Assembly (NCBI RefSeq): GCF_014639435.1
Contig: NZ_BMFZ01000002.1
Coordinates: 310,001-374,000 of the forward strand
Direction: 5' to 3'
Source: Hafnia psychrotolerans
GTDB lineage: Bacteria; Pseudomonadota; Gammaproteobacteria; Enterobacterales; Enterobacteriaceae
Length of the DNA: 64,000 nt
Below, piece after piece: positions 17,267 through 26,029 of the stretch; the first letter of the stretch is position 1; each line of letters starts with the position of its first letter. Under the pieces are notes generated by a model. It saw nothing but the letters and a program-made list of their open reading frames with translations. It did no database searches and was not told the origin of the DNA. The position numbers and the translations under genes are program-made.

Positions 17267-17286
17267 GTATACAATACGTGTACGAT
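17267..17286. promoter_or_regulatory. Candidate autoregulatory operator of the GntR/FCD regulator
   Basis: From 17268 the sequence reads TATACAATACGTGTACGAT: two TRTACRAT units 11 bp apart, with GTATAC at 17267-17272. This matches the layout at 11012-11030 (TATACGATTAGTATACGAT), including the half-site spacing. It sits about 33 nt before the GTG start, a good position for repression. Confidence 0.55.
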
Positions 17287-17384
17287 GGAAAAAAGGAGCC
17301 AATTCTGAGTTCTACTCCCTCAAACACATTGTCTCTAGACCGCAACGCTAAAATGAGTGCCATCGAGAAAATTAACCTCCAGGA

Positions 17385-17486
17385 ATGCCACTCCGCCTCC
17401 AACGACTTCAGCACTATTCCTTCCTGTTATTGTTGATTACCTATATCCCCATGCTTTCACTGTGGCTGCCTTCTCATTTCCATTAA
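17385..17486 (+). pseudogene. C-terminal remnant of a TRAP transporter large permease (DctM-like)
   Basis: The 33-codon frame reads MPLRLQRLQHYSFLLLLITY then IPMLSLWLPSHFH before a TAA. The final helix of DctM proteins typically ends LLLLITYIPxLSLWLP, and the stop comes where a DctM would end. An in-frame TAA lies 9 nt before the ATG, so the other roughly 390 residues are gone. The rest of 17287-17600 shows no other gene. I infer an eroded TRAP system at the junction of two catabolic modules; the short match limits confidence. Confidence 0.45.
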
Positions 17487-17604
17487 GCCAGGGAATGGTT
17501 GAATGCATGCCGTTAGCAAGGTTAAGTCGCATTGACGTTATGATGCTGAGGGCAGAAGACGGTTTTCGGTCCAGTCACAATGGTCTGGAGGGCGTTTCAG
17601 AGCG

Positions 17605-17641
17605 TCATGAGAGTCCGGCAACGCTTCCCGAACTCTCATGA
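17605..17641. terminator. Terminator-like hairpin after the M20 amidohydrolase gene
   Basis: TCATGAGAGT-C-CGG, a 9-nt loop, CCG-A-ACTCTCATGA: 13 paired bases with one mismatch. It begins 16 nt past the minus-strand stop of the M20 gene. There is no clear U-tract. Confidence 0.5.
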
Positions 17642-17656
17642 TCTCTGGCGTGGTGA

Positions 17657-18760
17657 TTAGCCTAATACTTTCTTAACACAGCTTTTAAACACCTGAACGC
17701 CGATTTCCAGCGCGTCGAGGTCAAACCGCATCTCGGGGTGATGCAGGCCAGGTGTCAAGTTGGCCCCTAATCCCCAGAACCCGGTTTTTACCTGAGGACG
17801 CTGGCGAGGATAGTGGAAGAAATCTTCACAGCCCGGCGTAAACTGGGGTTCAGTCAGCCCTTCGGCCCCCAACACCTCGACAATCGACTCCGCAATCAGC
17901 GCCGTGACGTCATCATCAATGATGGCCGCATGCATCTCTTTCATCACGGTGATTTCAGCCGTGGCACCCATTGCCGCCACGCTGTGTGTGATGGCATTAA
18001 TGACTTTGGCTTTCAACGTATCCATTGGCTCGTTGAACTGTGAACGCAGATCCCAGCATACGCGGGCCTCAGACGGCACTGAATTCGTTACCCCGGCATC
18101 GCACAGCATACGCGTGGCTTTAACACTCCAGGTAAGATTTGGGGCTAAGTGAATGGTATTCACCGCCTGGACGGCAGCAACAGCGGCATCCAGGGCATTA
18201 ATGCCCAAATGCGGACGGGCGGCATGCGCGGGTAACCCCGTGATCACGGCTTCAACGGTAGCGCCCGCAGAGTAGAACATGGCAGGCACGGCTTTGCCCA
18301 TCGGACACTCTTCCAGCGGGCGAACGTGGAAGCCCAGCAGGATGTCTACATCGTCCAGTACTCCTCCTTCCACCATGGCCAATGCGCCAGTGCCGAGCTC
18401 TTCCGCGGGTTGGAATAAAATTTTCAGACGCCCTTTTTTGACGACGCCTTCGTTAATCACCTCCTGCGCGGTGGCGAGTACCACCGACGAGTGACCGTCG
18501 TGACCGCAGGTGTGGCGAGCTACCAGCTGGCCATCAATGATGTGTCCGAGTGCGTCCATGTCGGCACGCAACGCCATCACGGGGCCCGGCTTGCCGCTGT
18601 CGAGTTCGGCGACAATACCGGTGGTATCGTTGATGTTGCGCGTGACCTTGAAACCGGCCACTTCGAGCGCATCGGCAATGTAGGCCGATGTTTTGAATTC
18701 AACAAATCCCAACTCCGGGATTTGATGCAAATGTTGATAATGTTCCAGTGTTTTAGCCAC
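17657..18760 (-). CDS. M20D family amidohydrolase / carboxypeptidase (367 aa)
   Basis: A zinc-dependent hydrolase of the aminoacylase/IAA-amino-acid hydrolase group, which splits N-acyl or peptide amide bonds. It shows LRADMDAL (about 70-77), HTCGHDGHSS with the metal Cys/His ligands, FQPAEELG with the catalytic Glu, and ELGF near the start. I choose GTG 18760 because AGGAG lies 8 nt upstream; an ATG ten codons earlier has no such site. It follows yjiH-yjiG, the positions where E. coli has iadA (isoaspartyl dipeptidase). It therefore probably replaces IadA and degrades a dipeptide-like or N-acyl substrate. Confidence 0.85.
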   Translation of the reverse strand: MAKTLEHYQHLHQIPELGFVEFKTSAYIADALEVAGFKVTRNINDTTGIVAELDSGKPGPVMALRADMDALGHIIDGQLVARHTCGHDGHSSVVLATAQEVINEGVVKKGRLKILFQPAEELGTGALAMVEGGVLDDVDILLGFHVRPLEECPMGKAVPAMFYSAGATVEAVITGLPAHAARPHLGINALDAAVAAVQAVNTIHLAPNLTWSVKATRMLCDAGVTNSVPSEARVCWDLRSQFNEPMDTLKAKVINAITHSVAAMGATAEITVMKEMHAAIIDDDVTALIAESIVEVLGAEGLTEPQFTPGCEDFFHYPRQRPQVKTGFWGLGANLTPGLHHPEMRFDLDALEIGVQVFKSCVKKVLG

Positions 18761-18817
18761 GAAATAGTCTCCTGTTAAAATATTATTCAATGCATACCAG
18801 CGAAAACGATCGGATCA

Positions 18818-19285
18818 TCAGGAGATCACTCGCATCACAATCATGGCAATAATTGAGTTCAAAATACTGGTCAGCATCAGCAGCGGCCAATACTTTTTCG
18901 GGACATCTGCCACACCCAACAGGCGTCCCATATACTGCAACTGCGAGCCCATAAGAAAGATCGCTGGCGCCAGAATAGTGATCTGCGCGGCATCCAGCGT
19001 GCCCTTCGTCAACAGACTGATCGCCACGCCGGTTCCAGCTGATGAGGAGAGCCAGGCGGTCAGCAAGACGGTAACCGCCTCCCCCGGAAGACCCAAGAGG
19101 CCCATTAATGGTGCAAAAAGATGACCAATAAAATTCATAACACCCAGTAGGTTGAGAATTTCGGCAATAACGTAGGCCATGACGACATTGGGCATCAGGT
19201 TGTTGATGGCAATATTAAAACCTTTACGCGCCCCAACAACAAAAATATCGAACGGATTATTTGAAACCTTGGCAATATTACTCAT
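18818..19285 (-). CDS. yjiG: YjiG family inner-membrane protein (nucleoside-recognition domain, 155 aa)
   Basis: A multispan membrane protein with a Gate/nucleoside-recognition domain, related to SpmB. Hydrophobic segments include NLMPNVVMAYVIAEILNLLG, LFAPLMGLLGLPGEAVTVLL and ILAPAIFLMGSQLQYMGRLL. The motif LTAWLSSSAGTGVA is typical. It overlaps yjiH by 8 nt, so the two probably form one transporter or gated complex. AAGGA lies 8 nt before the ATG. In E. coli the yjiHG pair lies with iadA; the transported molecule is unknown. Confidence 0.85.
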   Translation of the reverse strand: MSNIAKVSNNPFDIFVVGARKGFNIAINNLMPNVVMAYVIAEILNLLGVMNFIGHLFAPLMGLLGLPGEAVTVLLTAWLSSSAGTGVAISLLTKGTLDAAQITILAPAIFLMGSQLQYMGRLLGVADVPKKYWPLLMLTSILNSIIAMIVMRVIS

Positions 19286-19961
19286 TGTCGAAATCCTTTT
19301 TATAAACAGTATTCAGCATTAAGCGGACAAATACCGCACCCACGAATTTCATCACCAGCATCAATACCAGGGGAATAATCACCGGGAGCGTTAATGAGGC
19401 GAACATGGCAGATCCGATAGAAAAATAGTTATTAATCAACCCAGCCCCGGAATACTGCCAGGCTCCCATAATAACGACGTCTTTGCGGGTAATACGTTTA
19501 CTGTCGTAAAGCTCTTTACTCAGTGCCGCACCTGCATCGGTACTTTGCAGGTCGGTGATCAACGCCAAACCGGTATGGCCGGGAATCCCCAGGATCGGTT
19601 TCAGCAAGGGTGTCAGCAGTCTATGAGCCGCACGGATGGCACCATAGTGGGTAAAAATCTCCAGCAGGCCAAGTGCCAGCATAACCGTTGGTACCAGTGA
19701 GAGCGCGAACAGGAACCCCGCTTTGGCGCTGAGCCCGCCCGTACCGACAAAGGTGTTGGTGGCTGGATTTTTCATCGTCCCAAAGGCGCCGCCGAGTGTT
19801 GTAAAGTCAAACGCCCCCAACCAGGCCATGCCATCTACTTTCAAAAAAGCGCCGGAGAACATCAGAACCACGGCGATCAAAGCGATATACGCGCCTTTAC
19901 TGACTTTCCACTCACTGGCTTCATCGGCCGGTTTATCTGTGGATATTGGTGTTTCACTCAT
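19278..19961 (-). CDS. yjiH: YjiH family inner-membrane protein (nucleoside-recognition domain, 227 aa)
   Basis: This is the SpmA-like partner of YjiG. The cytosolic N-terminus (about 20 residues) is followed by membrane segments such as GAYIALIAVVLMFSGAFLKV and FALSLVPTVMLALGLLEIF. ALITDLQSTDAGAALSKELY and MGAWQYSGAGLINNYFSIGS are characteristic. AGGGG precedes the ATG by 6 nt. It is the first gene of the yjiH-yjiG-M20 operon. The operon is divergent from a LysR-type gene across a 650-bp gap, so that regulator is the obvious candidate controller. Confidence 0.85.
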   Translation of the reverse strand: MSETPISTDKPADEASEWKVSKGAYIALIAVVLMFSGAFLKVDGMAWLGAFDFTTLGGAFGTMKNPATNTFVGTGGLSAKAGFLFALSLVPTVMLALGLLEIFTHYGAIRAAHRLLTPLLKPILGIPGHTGLALITDLQSTDAGAALSKELYDSKRITRKDVVIMGAWQYSGAGLINNYFSIGSAMFASLTLPVIIPLVLMLVMKFVGAVFVRLMLNTVYKKDFDNE

Positions 19962-20610
19962 TGAATTCCCCTTCTAAGGTGTCAATTATAATTACAATGC
20001 CTAACCGTGTTTTATTAATCGAATGGGTAAATCGTAAAAGGATAAACAATTAACGCATTGGCCCACTCATTATTCACTTACGTAAGTAAAGGCAGGATTC
20101 ATGCCAATATGCTTAGAAAGATGAAAATAATATCAGCCACGCGATATCAATGACCTTAAAGGAAATAATGTCAAAAAATTGTACAATACTCAAAAGTTAT
20201 TAAGAACACAAAAACCACCCTTAATTAAATAAGCGTGGTCATCATTAACCGGTTTGATGAGGTTATCAATCAGTCACCCCAACGCACCACTTTGGAATGC
20301 ATTGCACTAAAAAAGTGCAAGGTGGTGGCAAACAGTGTGACGTTACGGTTTCATCATACGCGGGGTCCTGCCTTGTTCAACGAAGACCACGTGGCCAGTA
20401 CCAGACATTTCATCTCGCTGAGGATGAGCGACGCATGCTTTGGCAGATAATCGTATGCAGTTGGCATCAAGGTTCCTGGTGTTAACGGTCATTCTGGTGT
20501 TAACGGTCATTAAAGAGTCTATTGGGATTATCACCAACGTATCGCTCGATATAAATATCATTTCAATGACGGTATTGTTGACCTGTGAGCAACACCGATG
20601 AGCGGACAAA
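19962..20610. other. Intergenic region between yjiH and the LysR gene (649 bp)
   Basis: This is AT-rich near yjiH, where the minus-strand promoter should lie. It contains an exact 18-bp tandem duplication at 20476-20511. Weak open frames on both strands between about 20235 and 20600 do not resemble any family I know and lack ribosome-binding sites. I see no supported gene; decayed coding DNA is possible. Confidence 0.5.
20476..20511. repeat. Perfect 18-bp tandem duplication
   Basis: CTGGTGTTAACGGTCATT occurs twice back to back (20476-20493 and 20494-20511) without mismatch. Each copy contains the palindrome GTTAAC. It lies about 100 bp upstream of the LysR gene, so it could be a duplicated regulator site or a recent slippage event. 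Confidence 0.85.
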
Positions 20611-21540
20611 ATGAGCCAACTATTTCACGAAAAGCAGATCAGCTATCTGTACGAAGTGGGCATTCAGGGTGGGATTCGACGCGCGGCAGATATTCTGGGG
20701 ATTAATGCCTCAGTGATCAGTCGGCAGATTTCTTTACTTGAACGCACGCTGCAACTGCCGTTGCTTGAGCGCAAAGGTCGCACTGTGGTGTTAACGGAGG
20801 CGGGTAAGCTGCTGGCCGACGATTTCTTTGAGAGCCGTGAGCGGCGTACCCAGCTTGAACGTCACCTGAAAGATCTGCGCTACATGAAAGGCGGTGCGAT
20901 CAGCATCCGGGTCGGGGCCGGACTGGTGGATACGTTCGTTGAGTATGTGCTTAAAAAGTTTGCTGCCTCTTATCCCAACGTTTTTGTGGAAATTGTGGCA
21001 GGGAGTATGCAAGCCACGCTGGCGGCCATCGTTCAGGGAGAGGCCGACATGGCGCTGGCTTTTGGGCCGATTGGCAACCCGGAATTGAAGCGGCACAGTT
21101 TTCCGTGGGGGCCCATTTGCGCGGTGGTTAATCCGCAGCATCCGATAGCCCACTTAAAGAGCGTCACCATTGAAGAGTTGAGTAAGCATCGGCTTATCTC
21201 GCTGAGTGAAACCTTTGGGCTACAGCGTCACATGAACGCCATGTTCCAAAGTCAGGGTTACCTGTTCACTCCTGCATATCGCTGCAATCTGTTCTCTACG
21301 GCCATGAGTTTGAGTATTTCAGGAATGGGCATTTCGTTTATGAGCGCCCAAGCGGCAGGCGAGCGGATCGAGCACAATATTCTGGTCGCCGTGCCTGTCG
21401 ATCATCCGATTGCTACCGAGGCCCAGTGCCACCTGTTGCGAAACTCTGACCGTCGATTTAGCCCGGCTGCGCATCATCTGTGGCAGCTTTTACTGAATTT
21501 TTTTCAGCAGGAGGAAAAACCAACAAGTCATCAAGAGTGA
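20611..21540 (+). CDS. LysR family transcriptional regulator (309 aa)
   Basis: The N-terminal winged helix reads SYLYEVGIQGGIRRAADILG then NASVISRQISLLERTL (residues about 11-48), with LPLLERKGRTVVLTEAG following, all typical of LysR proteins. A periplasmic-binding-like effector domain begins near residue 90 (GAISIRVGAGLVDTFVEYVL). GAGCGGA precedes the ATG. It is divergent from yjiH-yjiG-M20 and probably regulates it, as YjiE/QseD neighbours yjiHG-iadA in E. coli. The inducer is unknown. Confidence 0.85.
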   Translation: MSQLFHEKQISYLYEVGIQGGIRRAADILGINASVISRQISLLERTLQLPLLERKGRTVVLTEAGKLLADDFFESRERRTQLERHLKDLRYMKGGAISIRVGAGLVDTFVEYVLKKFAASYPNVFVEIVAGSMQATLAAIVQGEADMALAFGPIGNPELKRHSFPWGPICAVVNPQHPIAHLKSVTIEELSKHRLISLSETFGLQRHMNAMFQSQGYLFTPAYRCNLFSTAMSLSISGMGISFMSAQAAGERIEHNILVAVPVDHPIATEAQCHLLRNSDRRFSPAAHHLWQLLLNFFQQEEKPTSHQE

Positions 21541-21559
21541 GTTTGAACACCCCATGAAT

Positions 21560-22066
21560 TTAATTGGTGTTTTGCATCTGTTGTGTGAGCAGCGTACGCA
21601 ATGGAACGCTGCTTTTGACGATCGGCGATTTAATCACGATGTAGCTAAAATACTTGTCGATACCAATGTTTTTATCCAGCAACGATTCAATGACTTCCTG
21701 ATAGTGTTCAATGCTGCGGGTGATAAATCGCAGCAAATAGTCATAACCGCCGGTAATGAGATGGCACTCAATAAGCTCATCGTATTCGCGGATGCAGTTC
21801 TCAAATTTTGAGAACTCTTCGCGACGATGCCCTTGTAGTGTGACCTCGGTAAACACGGTCACTGATCCCGTGATTTTAGGGAGATTAACGTGCGCTTCAT
21901 AGCCGGTAATATACCCTGCACTTTCCAGACGTTTGACTCGCTGCAAGCATGGGCTTGGCGACAGTCCCACCGCATCTGCCAGGTTAACGTTGCTGATGCG
22001 ACCGTCTTTTTGTAACTGAACCAGTATATTGATGTCGATGCGATCAAGTTTTAAAAAGCCGTTCAT
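21560..22066 (-). CDS. Lrp/AsnC family transcriptional regulator (168 aa)
   Basis: The helix-turn-helix spans about residues 7-55: LDRIDINILVQLQKDGRISN, VNLADAVGLSPSPCLQRVKR, LESAGYITGYEA. The RAM effector domain follows, with EYDELIECHLITGGYDYLLR. GAGG lies 5 nt before the ATG. It is convergent with the LysR gene and lies 231 bp downstream of the aminotransferase gene. Lrp-type proteins next to aminotransferases usually sense the amino acid degraded by the neighbouring pathway. Confidence 0.87.
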   Translation of the reverse strand: MNGFLKLDRIDINILVQLQKDGRISNVNLADAVGLSPSPCLQRVKRLESAGYITGYEAHVNLPKITGSVTVFTEVTLQGHRREEFSKFENCIREYDELIECHLITGGYDYLLRFITRSIEHYQEVIESLLDKNIGIDKYFSYIVIKSPIVKSSVPLRTLLTQQMQNTN

Positions 22067-22297
22067 AGCACCTCAATGTCGTCTTGAGCGTCGACTCGCA
22101 ATAAAGAGCAGGTTTTCTCTCTGCGTCTCATTCGACCCTGAAACCACCGATAATCCATCATGAGTACGAAGGATGTGCCACCAAAATTGCCTGGCTACGA
22201 CCTAGGTATATCACGGTTATACGCATGAACACCAGAGCTCGACGCAGAGAGCTTTAAACCAGCAACATAAGCAAACACCATGAAATAATTAGAAAAA

Positions 22298-23614
22298 TTA
22301 GCCAAGACGTCCAGTTCCACGCGCCAGTGCGATATCAAAGATATGCATTGCCTCTTCTAACTGTGCATCCGTGGTGACCAGTGGAGCAAGAAAGCGGATG
22401 GTGTTACGATAAAGACCGCATTTGATGAGTAGCAAGCCTGCATCACAGGCGCAGTGAAGGATCTTCTCGGTCAGGGGCGCATCGGGTTTGCCTGTGTCAT
22501 AATCCACGATTTCGACCGCCTGCATAAAGCCGACCCCACGTACTTCACCAATACAGGCATATTTATCCGCCAACTGAAGTAAACGAGCCTCCAACTGCTG
22601 CCCTAATGCGACCGAACGCTCAAGCAAGCGTTCATTTTCCAGTACGTCGAGCACAGCCAGTGCCGCAGCACAGGCCAGGGCGTTGCCGCCATAAGTACCA
22701 CCCAGACCGCCAGGACTCGGTGAATCCATGATTTCGGCTTTCCCCACCACGCCAGAGATAGGTAAACCACCGCCCAGACTTTTCGCCACGGTGATCAGGT
22801 CAGGCACGATGTCTGAATGCTGGAAACCGAACATTTTTCCGGTACGGCCAAAGCCGGTTTGCACTTCATCACAGATCAGTAAAATACCGTGTTTGTGGGT
22901 CAAATCTCGCAGTGCCTGCATAAACGCTTTAGGCGCTGGCAGAAAACCACCGTCGCCCTGCACCGGTTCGATCAGGATAGCGGCCACGCGTTCGGGCAGC
23001 GTTTGCGTCGCGAATAGCGTATCCAGCGCGTTAAGTGAGTCTTCGGGGCTGATACCGTGAAACGCATTCGGATAAGGAATACGGTAAATATCACCGGGAA
23101 AAGGTCCAAAGTTCTGCTTATAAGGCTGGCTCATTCCGGTCAGTGCGCAACCTAATAAAGTTCGGCCATGAAATGCACCATCAAATGCAATGATGCCGGA
23201 ACGGTGCGTATAAGAACGCGCTATTTTAACCGCGTTTTCCACCGCCTCTGCACCTGAGGTAAATAGCACTGACTTATAATCCTCGCCTTTGCCGACCACT
23301 TTATTTAAACGTTTTGCCAGCTCAATATACGGAGGGTAAGCCACGACCTGAAAGCAGGCATGAGAGACGTTTTCTAACTGGCGCTGTACAGCTTTAACCA
23401 CCTCAGGATGATTATGCCCAACGTTTAATACCCCAATACCACCCACAAAATCGAGATAGCGACGACCTTCGTCACTCCACACTTCCGAACCCTTCGCTTT
23501 TACCACCACCAGGCTGTGGGCAGTCACTACGCCGCGCGGCACATTTTTTTCACGCAGCGCAAGCCAGTCGATATTCTCTTCAGTTACAGGTTGTGTAATC
23601 AGTACATTGTGCAT
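22298..23614 (-). CDS. Class III aminotransferase, GABA transaminase-like (438 aa)
   Basis: A PLP-dependent omega-aminotransferase. The PLP lysine is in LITVAKSLGGGLPISG, the Asp that holds the pyridine nitrogen is in LLICDEVQTGFGRTG, and the phosphate-binding turn is FTSGAEAVENAVKIAR. The size and the N-terminal RGVVTAHSLVVVKAKGSEVW agree with 4-aminobutyrate transaminases (GabT/PuuE). The ATG at 23614 is preceded by GAGG. It is the last gene of the long catabolic cluster. Together with the succinate-semialdehyde dehydrogenase gene at 36.9-38.3 kb it would complete GABA conversion to succinate. Ornithine or beta-alanine use cannot be excluded. Confidence 0.8.
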   Translation of the reverse strand: MHNVLITQPVTEENIDWLALREKNVPRGVVTAHSLVVVKAKGSEVWSDEGRRYLDFVGGIGVLNVGHNHPEVVKAVQRQLENVSHACFQVVAYPPYIELAKRLNKVVGKGEDYKSVLFTSGAEAVENAVKIARSYTHRSGIIAFDGAFHGRTLLGCALTGMSQPYKQNFGPFPGDIYRIPYPNAFHGISPEDSLNALDTLFATQTLPERVAAILIEPVQGDGGFLPAPKAFMQALRDLTHKHGILLICDEVQTGFGRTGKMFGFQHSDIVPDLITVAKSLGGGLPISGVVGKAEIMDSPSPGGLGGTYGGNALACAAALAVLDVLENERLLERSVALGQQLEARLLQLADKYACIGEVRGVGFMQAVEIVDYDTGKPDAPLTEKILHCACDAGLLLIKCGLYRNTIRFLAPLVTTDAQLEEAMHIFDIALARGTGRLG

Positions 23615-23785
23615 GGTTTGCCTCATCCGGTTAATTCGGGCGCTGTCAGAATTTGATTCAGTATCTCAATACAGGGTTTTATTTCGTGCCGTAATGCCGG
23701 TTAAGAAAAAATATCATGCGGTAGTTAGGTATTAACAACGCAGCATTTTCTTTCATCCCATTGGGACTTGAATTAAAAGTTGAAA

Positions 23786-24991
23786 TTAAAAAGAAACCGC
23801 TAATTGAATTCGCACCACGCTCGCAAACCACGCTATCCCGTCAGGAATAATATGGTCATTAAAGTCATAGGCAGGATGATGTAAGGGGGCCAGCGGTTTT
23901 GTACTGCCGTCACCCTGTCCAAGCCACAGATAGGCACCCGGTTTTTGCTGCAGCATAAAAGAGAAGTCTTCCGAAGTCAGCGCGGGCTTCGGGGCTACGC
24001 TGGCATCAAGACCTGCATTTTTAGCCGCTTGCAAGGCAATTTCAGCCTCGTCGGGGGTATTCACTGTTGCCGGGTAATAACGATGGTATTTTACTTCAGC
24101 GTTAAGGCCATGTGCAGCGGGAACGTGCGCCGCAATGCGTCTCAGGCTGGCTTCGATAATGTCCTGCGTGCGCAGATCAAAACTGCGTACCGTGCCGGTA
24201 ATATGCGCCTCTGCCGGGATCATATTGTGCGAAAACCCACCGTGCACCTGCGTGACCGTTAACAACGCCGGATCAGTCGGGTCAATACAGCGGGCAATGA
24301 TGGTATTAAGCTGAACCACCAGTTCGCTGGTGGCCAGCATAGTGTCGGCAGAAAGGTGTGGCTGCGCCGCATGACCGCCGCCGCCGTACACCCGGATATC
24401 GAAGCGATCGGCTGCTGCCATAATGGGGCCGGGACGGGTTTGCGCTATCCCCTGTGGCAACTCAGGCCAATTGTGTACTGCGAAAACACTGTCGCAAGGG
24501 AAACGCGCAAATAGGCCGTCGTCAATCATCGCCTTGGCCCCAGCCAGCCCTTCTTCGGCTGGCTGGAAGATAAAGTTCACTGTACCGTCAAAATCAGCCG
24601 TGTTTGACAACAGCCACGCTGCGCCAAGCAGCATCGTGGTGTGACCGTCATGGCCACAGGCGTGCATCACACCGTGATGTTTGCTGACGTACTCTGGCGA
24701 GCCCTGTTCTATGATCGGCAACGCATCCATATCCGCGCGCAACCCGACACTTCTGTCGCTGCTGCCTTTACGCAACACCCCCACCACGCCGACTTTACCG
24801 ATCCCCTCGTGCACCTCGAGTCCCAGTTCTCGGAGAAAATCCGCCACCACTTTCGCAGTCCGGTATTCATTAAAACCCCGTTCCGGATGCGCGTGAAGGT
24901 CATGACGTAGCGCAATCAGGCGCGGCAGAATGTCATTGATGAGTGGTTGACGGGTTAATGATTCACTACCACTGGCGACAACATTACTCAT
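23786..24991 (-). CDS. M20D family amidohydrolase, hippurate-hydrolase-like (401 aa)
   Basis: A zinc amidohydrolase with LRHDLHAHPERGFNEYRTA at the start, LRADMDALPI, MHACGHDGHTTMLLGA (metal ligands), FQPAEEGLAGAKAMI (catalytic Glu) and the dimerisation-domain strand VYGGGGHAAQPHL. This fits HipO/aminoacylase enzymes that cut N-acyl amino acids. I start at ATG 24991 after GGGAG; a longer frame upstream lacks a plausible start. In this cluster it could release GABA or another amino acid from an acylated intermediate, a step done by PuuD in the classical putrescine pathway. That role is inference. Confidence 0.83.
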   Translation of the reverse strand: MSNVVASGSESLTRQPLINDILPRLIALRHDLHAHPERGFNEYRTAKVVADFLRELGLEVHEGIGKVGVVGVLRKGSSDRSVGLRADMDALPIIEQGSPEYVSKHHGVMHACGHDGHTTMLLGAAWLLSNTADFDGTVNFIFQPAEEGLAGAKAMIDDGLFARFPCDSVFAVHNWPELPQGIAQTRPGPIMAAADRFDIRVYGGGGHAAQPHLSADTMLATSELVVQLNTIIARCIDPTDPALLTVTQVHGGFSHNMIPAEAHITGTVRSFDLRTQDIIEASLRRIAAHVPAAHGLNAEVKYHRYYPATVNTPDEAEIALQAAKNAGLDASVAPKPALTSEDFSFMLQQKPGAYLWLGQGDGSTKPLAPLHHPAYDFNDHIIPDGIAWFASVVRIQLAVSF

Positions 24992-25126
24992 GTTAATCTC
25001 CCTTTGTTCTCTGAATTTCACCCTGCATCGGCGGCCGGTGCTCAAAACGCGGTGAATGGGCCTGACGGCTGATACTGACCCCGTACCGGCTCGGAACGAT
25101 AAAAAGCAGAGTCTGGGGGTTAACCC

Positions 25127-26029
25127 TTAACCCATCGCCTGGCTCATGAGCGAAAAATTAAACCATCCCGATGGAGAAACCAACGGCCCACCCTGTTTAT
25201 ACATGGTCGTTGGCCGATCGACGCACGGCAGGCCGAGTTCTTCAAGCCACTCGCTCAAACCTGACGCGCCCTCCACGTCAAGACGGACAAATTGACCGGC
25301 ACTCTCGTTTAGCAACTGGGCGACCAGGCATTTGGCATCGTCGAGGTTATCGGCAATCACCGGGCCTATCGTATATCCGCGACCAAACTTGCGCAGCATG
25401 CTAAAACCGGCGGGCTGGCCGTTGCGAGTCAGCATCAGCGTTGTTTCGAGATGTGGCAGGTTTGCCGCGTCAAACAGTGCCTGGTACAACACCGCCCGCT
25501 GCATGCCGCTCGAGAGCGCGTCAAGTTCAGCCAACGTGATGGCATTCTCAGCGGTTAATCGCCGGAACTGGCAATCACCTGACAGCATCGGTGCAGCAAG
25601 GGTAGGCAGTTCACGGTGTTGGTGCTGACAGACACTACCGGTAGTCACAAACCCTAATTTTTCGTAGAGCGGTTTACCTTCTGGTGTGGCGTGCAGGCGA
25701 ACTGTCGTGCCTTCAAGCTGTGCCAGGACGGCGTTCAGTAGCGCTTTGCCTACCCCGCGGCCCTGGCAGTCAGGACTGACAATCACCAGCCCCAGCGTGG
25801 AGTATGTACTGCCCCATTGCCAGTAAAGCGCACTGCCAATCACTTTACCGGCGGACTCAGCCACCCACCCTTTTCCGCATTGAAAAGCCAGTTCCCAGTC
25901 CGCCAAACGATGAGGCCACTCAACCGCCTGAGAAAGCGCATGACAGGCCGGGAGATCGGTTGACGTTATCTCACGCAACCGGATTTGAGATGCGCCCTGA
26001 GGTGTCGTTTGAATAGTATGTTCAGTCAT
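25127..26029 (-). CDS. Two-domain GNAT acetyltransferase (300 aa)
   Basis: The N-terminal GNAT domain (about 15-150) contains LGLVIVSPDCQGRGVGKALL, the acetyl-CoA loop, and then PEGKPLYEKLGFVTTG. The second half (about 150-290) resembles the Acetyltransf_18-type C-terminal domain of YitF/AaaT-like proteins, including GRGYTIGPVIAD. The ATG follows the stop of the upstream FAD oxidase directly (TAA then ATG), so translation is coupled. A coupled position inside an amine-oxidation operon suggests it acts on an amine or amino acid of the same route, for example as detoxification of an intermediate. Confidence 0.8.
   Translation of the reverse strand: MTEHTIQTTPQGASQIRLREITSTDLPACHALSQAVEWPHRLADWELAFQCGKGWVAESAGKVIGSALYWQWGSTYSTLGLVIVSPDCQGRGVGKALLNAVLAQLEGTTVRLHATPEGKPLYEKLGFVTTGSVCQHQHRELPTLAAPMLSGDCQFRRLTAENAITLAELDALSSGMQRAVLYQALFDAANLPHLETTLMLTRNGQPAGFSMLRKFGRGYTIGPVIADNLDDAKCLVAQLLNESAGQFVRLDVEGASGLSEWLEELGLPCVDRPTTMYKQGGPLVSPSGWFNFSLMSQAMG

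Noticed and set aside
17357-17641. 94-codon open frame on the plus strand
   Set aside because: It runs across a DctM-like frame and through the hairpin at 17605-17641, has no ribosome-binding site and resembles nothing known; I annotated only the DctM relic inside this region.
20343-20609. 88-codon minus-strand frame in the yjiH-LysR spacer
   Set aside because: It includes the 18-bp tandem repeat, lacks a ribosome-binding site and shows no family resemblance.
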